From contig NZ_APHJ01000054.1 of assembly GCF_000403785.1 (NCBI RefSeq), positions 62,001-126,000 of the forward strand: a stretch of DNA of 64,000 bases. Reading direction: 5' to 3'. This document shows, piece by piece, positions 51,378 through 60,303 of the stretch; within the stretch, counting starts at the first letter, position 1, and every line of letters starts with the position of its first letter. The position numbers and the translations under genes were made by a program. This DNA comes from Gillisia sp. CAL575. Lineage in GTDB: Bacteria > Bacteroidota > Bacteroidia > Flavobacteriales > Flavobacteriaceae. Below the pieces are notes generated by a model, which was not told the origin of the DNA, did no database searches, and saw only the letters and a program-made list of their open reading frames with translations.

Positions 51378-52112
51378 TTATGGCTTGAAAGAATTTTTAT
51401 TTACAAAAGCCAAAAAATTAGGTTTGTACTGCTCTGAAACCGTAATGCGTTGGTTGTTGATGATTATCTGACTACGCTCGATAACTTCAATGTTTTTTAA
51501 AGAAACTATAAACGATCGATGCACACGCATAAATTTAGTCTCTGGCAATTCTTCTTCTAGAGCTTTTAAACTCATTAATGTTAGAATAGGTTTTGGATTA
51601 TCTTTCAGCCAAATTTTAATATAATCTTTAAGTCCTTCAAAATATAAGACATCTGATAGTTTAATGCGGAGTTGTTTGTATCCGGATTTCACGAAAAGGA
51701 ATTCTTTTTCTTCGGAAATGATATTTTCCTGTTTTCCTTTTACCAACTTAAACCAACTATGTGCTTTATTGGCTGCTGCAAGAAATTCGGCGTAATCAAA
51801 TGGTTTTAAAAGATAATCTAAAGCTTCCACTTTAAAGCCTTCTAAGGCATATTGATCAAAAGCAGTAGTGAAAATAACTCGAGTATCTTTAGGAAGCATT
51901 TTAGAAAATTCGATTCCGGTTAGATCTGGCATTTGAATGTCTAAGAATAATAGATCTACAGATTCGGTTTTAATAAATTCCATCGCATCTATAGCACTAC
52001 TACACTTTTTTTTGAGTACTAAAAAAGGAGTTTTTTCAACATAAGATTCTACTAAATTCAGAGCCATTGGTTCATCATCTACAATAACACAAGATATTTT
52101 TATGCTACCCAT
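51378..52112 (-). CDS. LytTR-family response regulator
   Basis: A 244-residue two-domain regulator. Receiver: VIVDDEPMALNLVESYV with phosphoacceptor Asp58 in LLFLDIQMPDLTG, Thr in VIFTTAFDQYAL and Lys in YLLKPFDY. DNA-binding LytTR domain: FLFVKSGYKQLRIKLSDVLYFEGLKDYI-like (landmark YFEGLKDYI) and RVHRSFIVSLKNIEVIE. It is 3 bp downstream of its cognate kinase gene and is the last gene of the efflux operon, so it probably regulates the operon. Confidence 0.92.
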   Translation of the reverse strand: MGSIKISCVIVDDEPMALNLVESYVEKTPFLVLKKKCSSAIDAMEFIKTESVDLLFLDIQMPDLTGIEFSKMLPKDTRVIFTTAFDQYALEGFKVEALDYLLKPFDYAEFLAAANKAHSWFKLVKGKQENIISEEKEFLFVKSGYKQLRIKLSDVLYFEGLKDYIKIWLKDNPKPILTLMSLKALEEELPETKFMRVHRSFIVSLKNIEVIERSQIIINNQRITVSEQYKPNFLAFVNKNSFKP

Positions 52113-52115
52113 ATT

Positions 52116-53153
52116 TTAGCTGGTTTCAATTTCTAATTGCACTACAAATCGATTTTCTATTACGCTGGTTTTAAAGCTATTTTTGTTTGGATATAACAAC
52201 TCCAAACGCTTCTCAACGTTAGGAAGTCCTATTCCAGAACCACTTTTATCATTTATTTTTTTGGGGAAATTATCATTTTCAATACTAAAGAATACTGTTT
52301 TATTATTAGTAGTCATGTTTATAAGAATAGAACTTTCTTTACTAGCCGACACTCCATGTTTAAAAGCATTTTCAATTAATGAAATGAATAATAAGGGCGC
52401 TATTTTAATTCCAGTTTCTTGTGAAGGAAAACAATAAGTTACTTCTGTTTTATCTGACACCCGCAATTTCATTAAATCTATATACTTTTTCATGAAATCT
52501 ATTTCCTTAGAAAGTGAAACCAATTCCTCATTGGTATCATACAACATATAACGCATGAGTTTACTTAAACTATGTATAGATGATTTGGCTTGTTCTGGTG
52601 AAATATCTACTAATGCATAGATGTTGTTTAACGAATTAAAAAAGAAATGTGGCTGCAACTGATAATGCAGATGTTGCAGTTCAGACTTAAGTTTAATGTT
52701 TACAGCTTCTTTACGTTCAGCCTCTGTTTGTACCCAGCGTTTAGTAGTTTTTACAGCAATAGAAAACAATAAAGGCGCGAAATAGGAAAGCATTTGTACA
52801 TAAATAAACATTTTGAAAGGTGGTCCCGCAGCATTCTTATCTTGCCGCGACTTGCGCATGAGATCTTGAAAGTAGACTTCTTCAATGTATTCTTTGAGTA
52901 ACAGAAAAAAAACAATAATTACCCCATTTACAATCACAAAAAGCATGGTTTTTTTATTAAATAAAAACCGATCAATTAGAAAAAAATAATTGATGTAAAA
53001 GATCAAAGCATAAAATACCAACGGAAGCCAAAAATGTGCAATCACTCTATTCAGCTCCTGTTCTTCTCCGTATGACAATATATAAGGCATACTGAATAAT
53101 ACAATCCACACTAGTACATGTGATAAGATTGTTATTTTCTGGTTTTTATGCAT
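52116..53153 (-). CDS. LytS-type sensor histidine kinase
   Basis: A 345-residue membrane kinase of the His_kinase (PF06580) family. Four hydrophobic segments (about 8-25, 40-60, 68-88, 116-135) form an integral sensor without periplasmic domain. The phosphoacceptor His169 is in YQLQPHFFFNSLNNIYAL and the ATP-binding motifs are in LIENAFKHGVSAS and SGSGIGLPNVEKRLELLYP. It would phosphorylate the LytTR regulator of the next gene. It lies 41 bp after the DoxX gene. Confidence 0.9.
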   Translation of the reverse strand: MHKNQKITILSHVLVWIVLFSMPYILSYGEEQELNRVIAHFWLPLVFYALIFYINYFFLIDRFLFNKKTMLFVIVNGVIIVFFLLLKEYIEEVYFQDLMRKSRQDKNAAGPPFKMFIYVQMLSYFAPLLFSIAVKTTKRWVQTEAERKEAVNIKLKSELQHLHYQLQPHFFFNSLNNIYALVDISPEQAKSSIHSLSKLMRYMLYDTNEELVSLSKEIDFMKKYIDLMKLRVSDKTEVTYCFPSQETGIKIAPLLFISLIENAFKHGVSASKESSILINMTTNNKTVFFSIENDNFPKKINDKSGSGIGLPNVEKRLELLYPNKNSFKTSVIENRFVVQLEIETS

Positions 53154-53194
53154 TTGTATTTTTGAATATATTATGTGGTATAAAAACGGCTATT

Positions 53195-53602
53195 TTATTT
53201 CTTAAATTTCTTCGTTGAATCTAGCGACCATGCATTATAATCCAAATTCCACAAGAGAAATGCAAAAATAATAGCATGAATTAATTGAGAATCAATTACA
53301 GGCCAATTCTCCATCGCCGTACTACCAAAGACTAAAACTGTCATTGTTAGAATACTTGCAACAAGCACTTGTTTTGTTAGTAGTCCCAAAATTAAAAGAA
53401 GTCCTAATATAAACTCTGCGACTGTCAAAACGTAACCAAATGGTTCGACTAACATTTCTGGTATTATAGTGGTCTGAAATTTATCTACCATCCCATTGCT
53501 GAAGGCTTCAATTTTAGGAAGCCGCACAAGTCCGTGGCCAAACATACTCACCCCAATTATAACGCGTAAAAGAAAATAAGTGAGTTTCTGATTATTTTTC
53601 AT
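53195..53602 (-). CDS. DoxX family membrane protein
   Basis: A 135-residue protein with four likely helices. RVIIGVSMFGHGLVRLPKI at the N-terminus and VLTVAEFILGLLLILGLLTK are typical of the DoxX/SURF4-like family. Functions in the family are redox or transport related but poorly defined. In this operon it lies between the DUF6503 lipoprotein and the sensor kinase. Confidence 0.82.
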   Translation of the reverse strand: MKNNQKLTYFLLRVIIGVSMFGHGLVRLPKIEAFSNGMVDKFQTTIIPEMLVEPFGYVLTVAEFILGLLLILGLLTKQVLVASILTMTVLVFGSTAMENWPVIDSQLIHAIIFAFLLWNLDYNAWSLDSTKKFKK

Positions 53603-53669
53603 TTTGAGCTTTTTAGGATAGTTATTTAATTAATTTACTCTTTGCTCTATCATTTGGCTTTTTCAAAAG

Positions 53670-54530
53670 CTATAAATCCTGAACAGGGATATTGTTTTCC
53701 TTTTTAAAATCTTTTTTTGTGATACTTGTATTGAATTTAATATCAGACCAAGTTACTCGTGTCCAAGGTTCTTCTGATACCTCAGCATCCCAGGTCGATT
53801 TTTTGTATTTGCGTTGTGTTGGTATTAAAATTCCATCAATATTTTCATATTTCAACAGCATTAAATTAGGGATTTCCATCACCCCAAAATCTGCTACAGT
53901 AAAGAGAAATTGATCTACTAAAGCTGTTTTCCTGTTTATATAAAGTTGGTAAATATCTGTTGGTTTATCGTCTTCAGTTTCAAACGTGACCTTTACGATA
54001 TCATAAAACTGATTGCTTATCGTTTTCTCTCCTAAATACTCGTAATTTAAACCAGGATCCAATAATTTTTGCATCATGGTAAACCAGTAAAAATTAGTGG
54101 GACGATTAAAAATAACTTTTTTTAAAAGCGCTGTTTCATCAAGGATATTTCCATTATGTTTTAGCCAGAATTCCTTTCCGTCATAACCTTGTTCTATTAA
54201 TCCTTCTAGTTCGGGTAAAGTCCTTTCGTGGGTCTTATAATTTCCGTAAGATAGCTCTCCATCAAAAAGGTAAATTTCTGTAGATACATCTTTTTTATTA
54301 TCGGGGGTTTGATAGGTATAAGTATATTTTACATTTTTCTTGCTGAATAAACTATTATAGTCTCCCACTTTCTGTGACATTCCATAGACCAATTCGTGTC
54401 CCTTATTTTGAAATATCATTGAGGACTCCTCATTAGCTGATGAGTCTTCATTCGATTTTGTATTATTTTTATTATTGCATGAAACGAACAAACAACTTAA
54501 AATTACGATAGCTAAAAAATTGAATCTCAT
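53670..54530 (-). CDS. DUF6503-type lipoprotein
   Basis: A 286-residue periplasmic or outer-membrane lipoprotein (signal peptide, lipobox LFVSC at Cys18, then Asn/Ser-rich linker). The mature part (YTYTYQTPDNKKDVSTEIYLFDG and FLFTVADFGVMEIPNLMLLKYENIDG as landmarks KKDVSTEIYLFDG and LLKYENIDG) is like DUF6503 family proteins of flavobacteria that resemble LolA-type beta sheets. Function unknown. It is 33 bp after the broken permease gene and is probably co-transcribed. Confidence 0.72.
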   Translation of the reverse strand: MRFNFLAIVILSCLFVSCNNKNNTKSNEDSSANEESSMIFQNKGHELVYGMSQKVGDYNSLFSKKNVKYTYTYQTPDNKKDVSTEIYLFDGELSYGNYKTHERTLPELEGLIEQGYDGKEFWLKHNGNILDETALLKKVIFNRPTNFYWFTMMQKLLDPGLNYEYLGEKTISNQFYDIVKVTFETEDDKPTDIYQLYINRKTALVDQFLFTVADFGVMEIPNLMLLKYENIDGILIPTQRKYKKSTWDAEVSEEPWTRVTWSDIKFNTSITKKDFKKENNIPVQDL

Positions 54531-54563
54531 ATTTGAATTTACAAATTAGTTTTTGTTTAAACA

Positions 54564-55783
54564 TTACTCATAACGCAGCGCTGTGATTGGATCTAAAGCT
54601 GATGCTTTTCTCGCAGGGTACCATCCAAAAAATATTCCTGTTAAAGCACATACCACAAAAGATATCACAATAGAATACAAAGCTACACTGGTAGGCCAAT
54701 TTAAGAATTTCTCAATGAAAACCGTTGCTCCTAGGCCTAACAATACTCCCAATATTCCGCCGGTGATGCTTATTAATATGGCTTCAATTAAAAACTGCAT
54801 TAAAATATCCGACCCCTTTCCTCCTACTGCCATACGTAAACCGATTTCTTTTGTGCGTTCCTTTACAGAAACGTACATAATATTCATAATTCCAATACCA
54901 CCAATTAATAATGAGATACTTGCAATTGCCACTAATAGAATAGTTAACATATCACTTGTAGAACTAAATGTTGAAATTAATTCTTCCATGGAACGCACAT
55001 GAAAATCGTCTTCTTCATTATCAGATAATTTATGCTGTGTACGTAAAATTTCAGTCACTTGAGTAACGGCATCAGGTGCACTTTCTTCACTAATTGCAGA
55101 TGCAACCACTTGTTCTAAATGGTCTATTGCCAAAATACGTTTTTGTACTGTAGTGTAGGGCGCAATCACCACATCATCTTGATCTTGACCAAAGGTGTTT
55201 TCTCCTTTTTCTTCTAAAACACCAATTACTTTAAACGGAATATTATTAAACCGAATCATTTGGCCTACGGGTCTTGGCCATCAGTAAAAATATTGTCTAC
55301 CACCGTTTGACCAATTATAGCCACCTTTGAAGCCGATTTTACTTCTGAATCTGTAAACATGCTTCCGCTTTGTAAATCGACTACTTTAATCTTCAAATAG
55401 TCTGGATTAACGCCATAAATACTAGATGGCCAGTTGTTCGAGCCATTAATTACTTGTCCTGAGCCATCAACCACTGGGGATATGTAGGTTAATAAGCTTG
55501 CTTGTTCCTTAATGGCAAAATAATCATCGAGCGTTAATGTTTCCATAGCGCTTCGTTCTTGTCTTACGCCACCACGTACATCCGATCCTGGTCTAACAGT
55601 TATCATGTTAGAACCCATACTTGAAATGGTTTCTCTAATACTTTCTTTGGAGCCTTCACCAATAGCCAACATTGCTATTACAGATGCCACACCTATGATA
55701 ATTCCTAACATGGTTAGCAAGGTTCTGGTTTTATTGAGAATGATAGCTTTGCTAGCAATTTTAAATAAATTTAATAGTCTCAT
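54564..55783 (-). pseudogene. MacB-type ABC permease, one-base frameshift
   Basis: The 5' part (55265-55783, 172 residues) begins MRLLNLFKIASKAIILNKTR and carries TLLTMLGIIIGVASVIAM and the MacB periplasmic domain start. It ends GQDP-stop. The 3' part (54564-55259, 231 residues from an internal ATG) continues as VGQMIRFNNIPFKVIGVLEEK and has the last three helices (LLVAIASISLLIGGIGIMN to ALDPITALRYE). Reading GAC CC then GTA GGC restores one frame of about 406 residues, the normal MacB permease size, if one base is added between 55268 and 55269. So one base is missing, or the consensus is wrong. A split functional protein is unlikely. Confidence 0.82.
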
Positions 55784-55785
55784 AA

Positions 55786-56529
55786 TTAATCCTCTTGTTT
55801 AGGTAATTTGGCTAATTGTTCCGCAGCAGATTGTACATTTAGATTATTATAATCTTGCATGATCTTTCCATCTTTTAATACAACCGTTCTGTTACTAAAT
55901 TTCGCGATATCCGATTCGTGCGTCACAAATGTGATGGTTATGCCTTGCTTATTTAAATCTTGAAATAAGGACATGATTTCATACGAAGTTCTTGTATCTA
56001 GATTTCCTGTAGCTTCATCTGCAAGGATCATAACCGGATTGTTTACCAGCGATCTAGCAATAGCAACACGTTGTTGTTGCCCTCCGGAAAGCTGTGAAGG
56101 TGTATGATCCATTCTGTCACTTAAACCAACCATGTCTAGCGCTTTAATTGCTCGTTCTCTCCGTTCTTGTGTTGATACCTTACTGTTATATAATAAAGGA
56201 AGTTCTACGTTCTCCAGAGCAGATGTTCTTGCTAATAAGTTATATGATTGAAAAATAAATCCAATCTTTTCGTTTCTAATTGTGGCCAACTCATTTCTAC
56301 TCAAATCCTTTACACGCACTCCATCAATTTCATAGATTCCTGAAGTTGGTTGGTCTAGGCAACCTAAAATATTGAGCATTGTACTTTTGCCAGAACCACT
56401 AGATCCCATAATGGTTACAAATTCTCCTTCTTTTATGCTAAACGAAATACCTCTTAAGGCATGAACAGTTTCGGTTCCCATGATAAACTCACGTTTTAAA
56501 TCTTCTATTTTTATGATTTCTTTAGTCAT
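55786..56529 (-). CDS. MacB-type ABC transporter ATP-binding protein
   Basis: A 247-residue ATPase of the LolD/MacB class. Walker [17 protein letters not shown]-loop [11 protein letters not shown], signature [18 protein letters not shown], Walker [15 protein letters not shown] and H-loop FVTHESD are intact. It powers the permease encoded just downstream. The gap to the permease is 2 bp, to the adaptor gene 6 bp. Confidence 0.93.
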   Translation of the reverse strand: MTKEIIKIEDLKREFIMGTETVHALRGISFSIKEGEFVTIMGSSGSGKSTMLNILGCLDQPTSGIYEIDGVRVKDLSRNELATIRNEKIGFIFQSYNLLARTSALENVELPLLYNSKVSTQERRERAIKALDMVGLSDRMDHTPSQLSGGQQQRVAIARSLVNNPVMILADEATGNLDTRTSYEIMSLFQDLNKQGITITFVTHESDIAKFSNRTVVLKDGKIMQDYNNLNVQSAAEQLAKLPKQED

Positions 56530-56535
56530 GGTTGT

Positions 56536-57738
56536 TTATTTTTTTTTGCCTCCTGGGCGTTGTGGCATAAAGGGGCTTTCACTTTTACTTGCCTCAGCTG
56601 CTTCAGATTTTGAAACACCTTTTAAACTGTAAACTAATTTCTCACCTTGCTTTATACCACTTAAGATCTGCACATTTACACCATCACTTGCTCCAAGGGT
56701 TACTATTTTAGGTGTAATAGATTCATTGGTTCCTAAAACCCAAAGAGTCGTTTCGTTTTTAGAAATATTATTTCTCTTTTCAGATAAATCATGCTGACTG
56801 TTATAGCTTGCCAGAGTTTCCGTTTCTGGTTTAAAATTGATGGCTTTAGCTTCAGCAGTTAAAATATCATTCAATTCTAGTGTGAAAATGGAAATAGTTG
56901 CTGTTAAACCTGGTTTTAGCTTTAAATCTGGATTATCGGCTTTTATTACTACGGTATATGTTACTACGTTCGAGGTTACTGTAGGGTCCAATCTCACTTG
57001 TGTTACTACCCCATTAAATGTTTCTCCTATATATGCATCTACGGTAAATTCTACTCGTTGTCCTTCTTTTACTTGTCCAATATCTGCTTCATCCACATCT
57101 GCTTCAACTTGCATTTCTTTTAAATCTTGAGCGATTGTAAATAGGGTTGGTGTGCTTAAACTCGCAGCTACGGTTTGACCTTCGTCTATGGCTCTAGATA
57201 ATACAACTCCATTTATAGGGGAATAAATATTGGCATAACCTAAGTTGGTTCTAGCCGATTGTAAATCTGAATAACGCTGTGTTACTGTGCCTTTTGCGGT
57301 TTCGTAATTGAACAATGCATCATCAAAATCTGATTTACTAATCACTTGATTGTCATATAAGGTTTTTTGCCTGTCGTAGATTGTTTTCATATAACTTCTT
57401 TGACTTACCGCATTATCATAGGCAGCTTGGGATTGGGTTTTGGCAGCATTTAGATTGGTTTTATCCAATTCGGCAATAAGCTGACCTTCTTTTACTTCGC
57501 TATTGTAGTCTACATATATTTTTTCTACTACTCCAGAAACTTGTGTACCCACTTCAACTTGTGTAATGGGTTCCATAGTTCCGGTTGCTGTAACCATTGT
57601 AGTCACGTTTTCTCTTTTGGCTGCAACTGTTTTAGCTTCAATTATAAGAGTATCGTTGTTCGCTATAAAACTGTAGGTTACAGCGGCAAGTACAACCATA
57701 ATGATGCTGACTATTATAATTTTCTTTTTAGTTTTCAT
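56536..57738 (-). CDS. MacA-type periplasmic adaptor protein (HlyD family)
   Basis: A 400-residue inner-membrane-anchored adaptor: one N-terminal helix (IIIVSIIMVVLAAVTYSFI), a lipoyl/barrel-sandwich half with VTATGTMEPITQVEVGTQVSGVVEKIYVD (landmark GTQVSGVV) and GQLIAELDKTNLNAAKTQ, a helical hairpin (about 90-160), the second lipoyl half IYSPINGVVLSRAIDEGQTV, and beta-barrel and membrane-proximal domains. It links the ABC unit to TolC across the periplasm. The C-terminus is Lys-rich. Confidence 0.93.
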   Translation of the reverse strand: MKTKKKIIIVSIIMVVLAAVTYSFIANNDTLIIEAKTVAAKRENVTTMVTATGTMEPITQVEVGTQVSGVVEKIYVDYNSEVKEGQLIAELDKTNLNAAKTQSQAAYDNAVSQRSYMKTIYDRQKTLYDNQVISKSDFDDALFNYETAKGTVTQRYSDLQSARTNLGYANIYSPINGVVLSRAIDEGQTVAASLSTPTLFTIAQDLKEMQVEADVDEADIGQVKEGQRVEFTVDAYIGETFNGVVTQVRLDPTVTSNVVTYTVVIKADNPDLKLKPGLTATISIFTLELNDILTAEAKAINFKPETETLASYNSQHDLSEKRNNISKNETTLWVLGTNESITPKIVTLGASDGVNVQILSGIKQGEKLVYSLKGVSKSEAAEASKSESPFMPQRPGGKKK

Positions 57739-57838
57739 GTATTAATATTTATTGTTTTATAATTGGCACAAATGCTTTGCTAGTCTTTATTCCCTTGGTG
57801 ATAAACTTTTTAACATGCGAGAATCTGGATTTTATTGA

Positions 57839-59164
57839 TTAAAGTTTGATTTCGTTTCCTTGATAGAATTCTAATAGTTGATGATATAAAACACTTAAAT
57901 ATTTGGCTTGTAAATAGTTTTGCTGTGCATTGGTGTACGTGTTTTGACTAATCACTAAATCTGTTGTACTAAGACCGCCTAACTCATATTTTTTTTGTGC
58001 TAGTTTATAAGTTTGCTCTGCAGCTAGTTTAGAGGCCTCAGATGCAACCAATTGCTCTTGGGTAGATATGGAATTTTGATAGGCAGTTTCTATTTTTCTA
58101 TAGACTTCTTTTACTGTCGATTGTTGACTTATCTGTGCCTTTTCAATATTAATTTGTGCAGTTTGAACAGCAGCTTTGGTTTGATTCCTATTAAAAATAG
58201 GAATGCTTAAAGACAGCCCTACTCGTTGATTAAAGTTGACATTAAACTGATCTGAAAAGGTGTTGTCTCTAATACTTGTATAACCGGAACCAAGGCTACT
58301 CACTAAGGATAGGCTTGGTAAATAAGCTCCTTTTGCAATCTCTAAGTCTTTTTCGCTCACTTCAACATCAAGGATGCTTGCATTTACCTCTGGTAGTATT
58401 CCCAAAGCTTTATTATAAATAGCCATTTTATCGAGTTCGATATTTACAAAATCCACATTATCTAAGGCTTCAATTTCCAAATCTTGATTTGGGTCCAACT
58501 CCAATAATTGTTTTAAGCTTATAATGTTTTGCTGATAGGTGTTTTTAGCAGTTATAATAGCATACTTATTTGTTGCAGCTTGACTTTGTGCTTCTGTGTA
58601 ATCACTTAAGGCAATTGATCCTGCATCTAATCTCGCCTCTGCTCTTTCTACTTCTTTTTCTGAAGCGGTTAAATTATTTTCGGCAATAGCAATGCCTTCC
58701 TTCGCAAATAAGATTTGTAAATAGTTTTCTAAAATGCTTACAGTAATATCATTCCTTGCTGCTTCTTCTAAAAACAAACTTTGATTATGTAATAATTTGC
58801 TTTGTTCTATTTGATTATTAATTTGATTTCCTTGAAACAAAGTCATAGAACTATTAAGACTTGCATTAGTGCTGTAGATTTGATCTGTAACATAAGCGCT
58901 AGTTATGGGATCTATAGAGTTTCCATTAGAAAATGTTTGGGAAGCGCTACCAAAAAGATTTGGTAATCGAGAAGATTTAGACCTGCTATAATTAACCGTA
59001 GCCTGATCTACATTTAAAGCTGCATCTTTAATAATGATATTATTTTCTACAGCATATAGAATACAGTCGCTTAAGGACCAAACTTTTTGTGAATTAGAAT
59101 TAATCTCTTGTGCTAAGGTAAGCTGTGAGATTAGTATAGATAAGAGGAATAAAAAACGTTTCAT
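57839..59164 (-). CDS. TolC family outer membrane efflux protein
   Basis: A 441-residue secreted protein with a signal peptide (MKRFLFLLSILISQLTLAQ). It has the two internal repeats of TolC proteins with long alpha-helical barrels (QSKLLHNQSLFLEEAARND, SEKEVERAEARLDAGSIALSD and LAQKKYELGGLSTTDLV). It would form the outer-membrane channel of this MacAB-like exporter. It is the first gene of an operon of eight and is about 100 bp upstream of the adaptor gene. Confidence 0.92.
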   Translation of the reverse strand: MKRFLFLLSILISQLTLAQEINSNSQKVWSLSDCILYAVENNIIIKDAALNVDQATVNYSRSKSSRLPNLFGSASQTFSNGNSIDPITSAYVTDQIYSTNASLNSSMTLFQGNQINNQIEQSKLLHNQSLFLEEAARNDITVSILENYLQILFAKEGIAIAENNLTASEKEVERAEARLDAGSIALSDYTEAQSQAATNKYAIITAKNTYQQNIISLKQLLELDPNQDLEIEALDNVDFVNIELDKMAIYNKALGILPEVNASILDVEVSEKDLEIAKGAYLPSLSLVSSLGSGYTSIRDNTFSDQFNVNFNQRVGLSLSIPIFNRNQTKAAVQTAQINIEKAQISQQSTVKEVYRKIETAYQNSISTQEQLVASEASKLAAEQTYKLAQKKYELGGLSTTDLVISQNTYTNAQQNYLQAKYLSVLYHQLLEFYQGNEIKL

Positions 59165-59418
59165 TTTTGAGGTTATTTTTAATTAACACTTCAAAGATGA
59201 AACGATATGTATTATTATAAAACAGTAATAGACGTTTGAGGTAATTGACTATATAAAAAGCTAGATTTTATCGATACGTTTTTTGCAATATCCAAAGAAA
59301 TAATTCTTGTCAGCATTATTTCCACGCCATTCTTAACAAATTTATTTACTTGATATTCTCAAAACAATGTATTCTTGATTTGTATTTCTATCTAGTTATA
59401 AAGAACTAGAAAACTAAT
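59165..59418. promoter_or_regulatory. Upstream region of the efflux operon
   Basis: CAAAGATG at 59192-59199 (CATCTTTG on the minus strand) is one mismatch from the -7 consensus and is 28 bp before the TolC start. No clear -33 box. Rest of the stretch is AT-rich without gene or hairpin. Confidence 0.35.
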
Positions 59419-60303
59419 TTAATTAGGATGAATAAATTTATTGATGTCTTCTTTATTAATTTTCGGATTTGCACCTTCGCTTCCAGCAACTAAAGCCCCA
59501 ATTGCACAGGCAAAATTTATTGCTTCTTGTGGGTCGCCTTCTGCAATTAGTTTACTAATCAATGAAGCTAAAAAAGAATCTCCAGCACCTACAGTATCTA
59601 CAACATCAATTTGATAGCCACTATTATAATAATAAGTTTCATTAAAATATAAAATAGCTCCATGACGTCCTTTTGTCACACAAATAGTTTTGGTATTTGT
59701 ATGTTCTGCTATAAACTTAATATTCTCCTCTAAAGAATGCGTTTTAGCATTTAAAGTTTTACCTATTTCAAAAATTTCATCATCATTAAATTTAATAAAA
59801 TCTGCTTCTTTCATTAAATGATTTAAAACTTCTGATGTATAATAAGGTTCTCTCAAGTTTACATCAAAGATTTTATATTTAGCTAATTTTAATAGTTCAT
59901 ATAAAGTATGTCTCGATGTTTCATCTCTGGCAGCTAAACTGCCATAAATAAAGGCATCAGCTCTTTGAGTTGAATTTTTAGTGCTCTCGTTGATCTGAAT
60001 CTTATCCCAAGCTCGTGGAAATTTAATATCATAGGAAGCCGATCCTTTTTGATTCAGCATTACTTGAACTTTTCCTGTTTTTAATTTCTCATCGACCTGT
60101 AAATTAGTAGTATTTATTCCTTGATCTATTATATAAGTTTCAATTTTTTTTCCTTTTTTATCGTTTCCTATCCTACTAATAATAGAAACGTTATTACCTA
60201 AAGATTGTAAACGTAAAGCAACGTTTAAAGGTGCTCCGCCTATTTTTTTATGTGTGGGAAAAACATCCCATAAAACTTCCCCAAAACAAACTATATTTTT
60301 CAT
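59419..60303 (-). CDS. PfkB family carbohydrate kinase (fructokinase-like)
   Basis: A 294-residue ribokinase-fold enzyme. N-terminal motif GEVLWDVFPTHKKIGGAPLNVALRLQSLG (landmark IGGAPLNVA, substrate side) and C-terminal VVDTVGAGDSFLASLISKL, with catalytic Asp in GAGD. The VLWDxFP start is typical of fructokinases. It starts directly after the mannitol dehydrogenase family gene. In this operon it would phosphorylate fructose formed by the dehydrogenase. Confidence 0.88.
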   Translation of the reverse strand: MKNIVCFGEVLWDVFPTHKKIGGAPLNVALRLQSLGNNVSIISRIGNDKKGKKIETYIIDQGINTTNLQVDEKLKTGKVQVMLNQKGSASYDIKFPRAWDKIQINESTKNSTQRADAFIYGSLAARDETSRHTLYELLKLAKYKIFDVNLREPYYTSEVLNHLMKEADFIKFNDDEIFEIGKTLNAKTHSLEENIKFIAEHTNTKTICVTKGRHGAILYFNETYYYNSGYQIDVVDTVGAGDSFLASLISKLIAEGDPQEAINFACAIGALVAGSEGANPKINKEDINKFIHPN

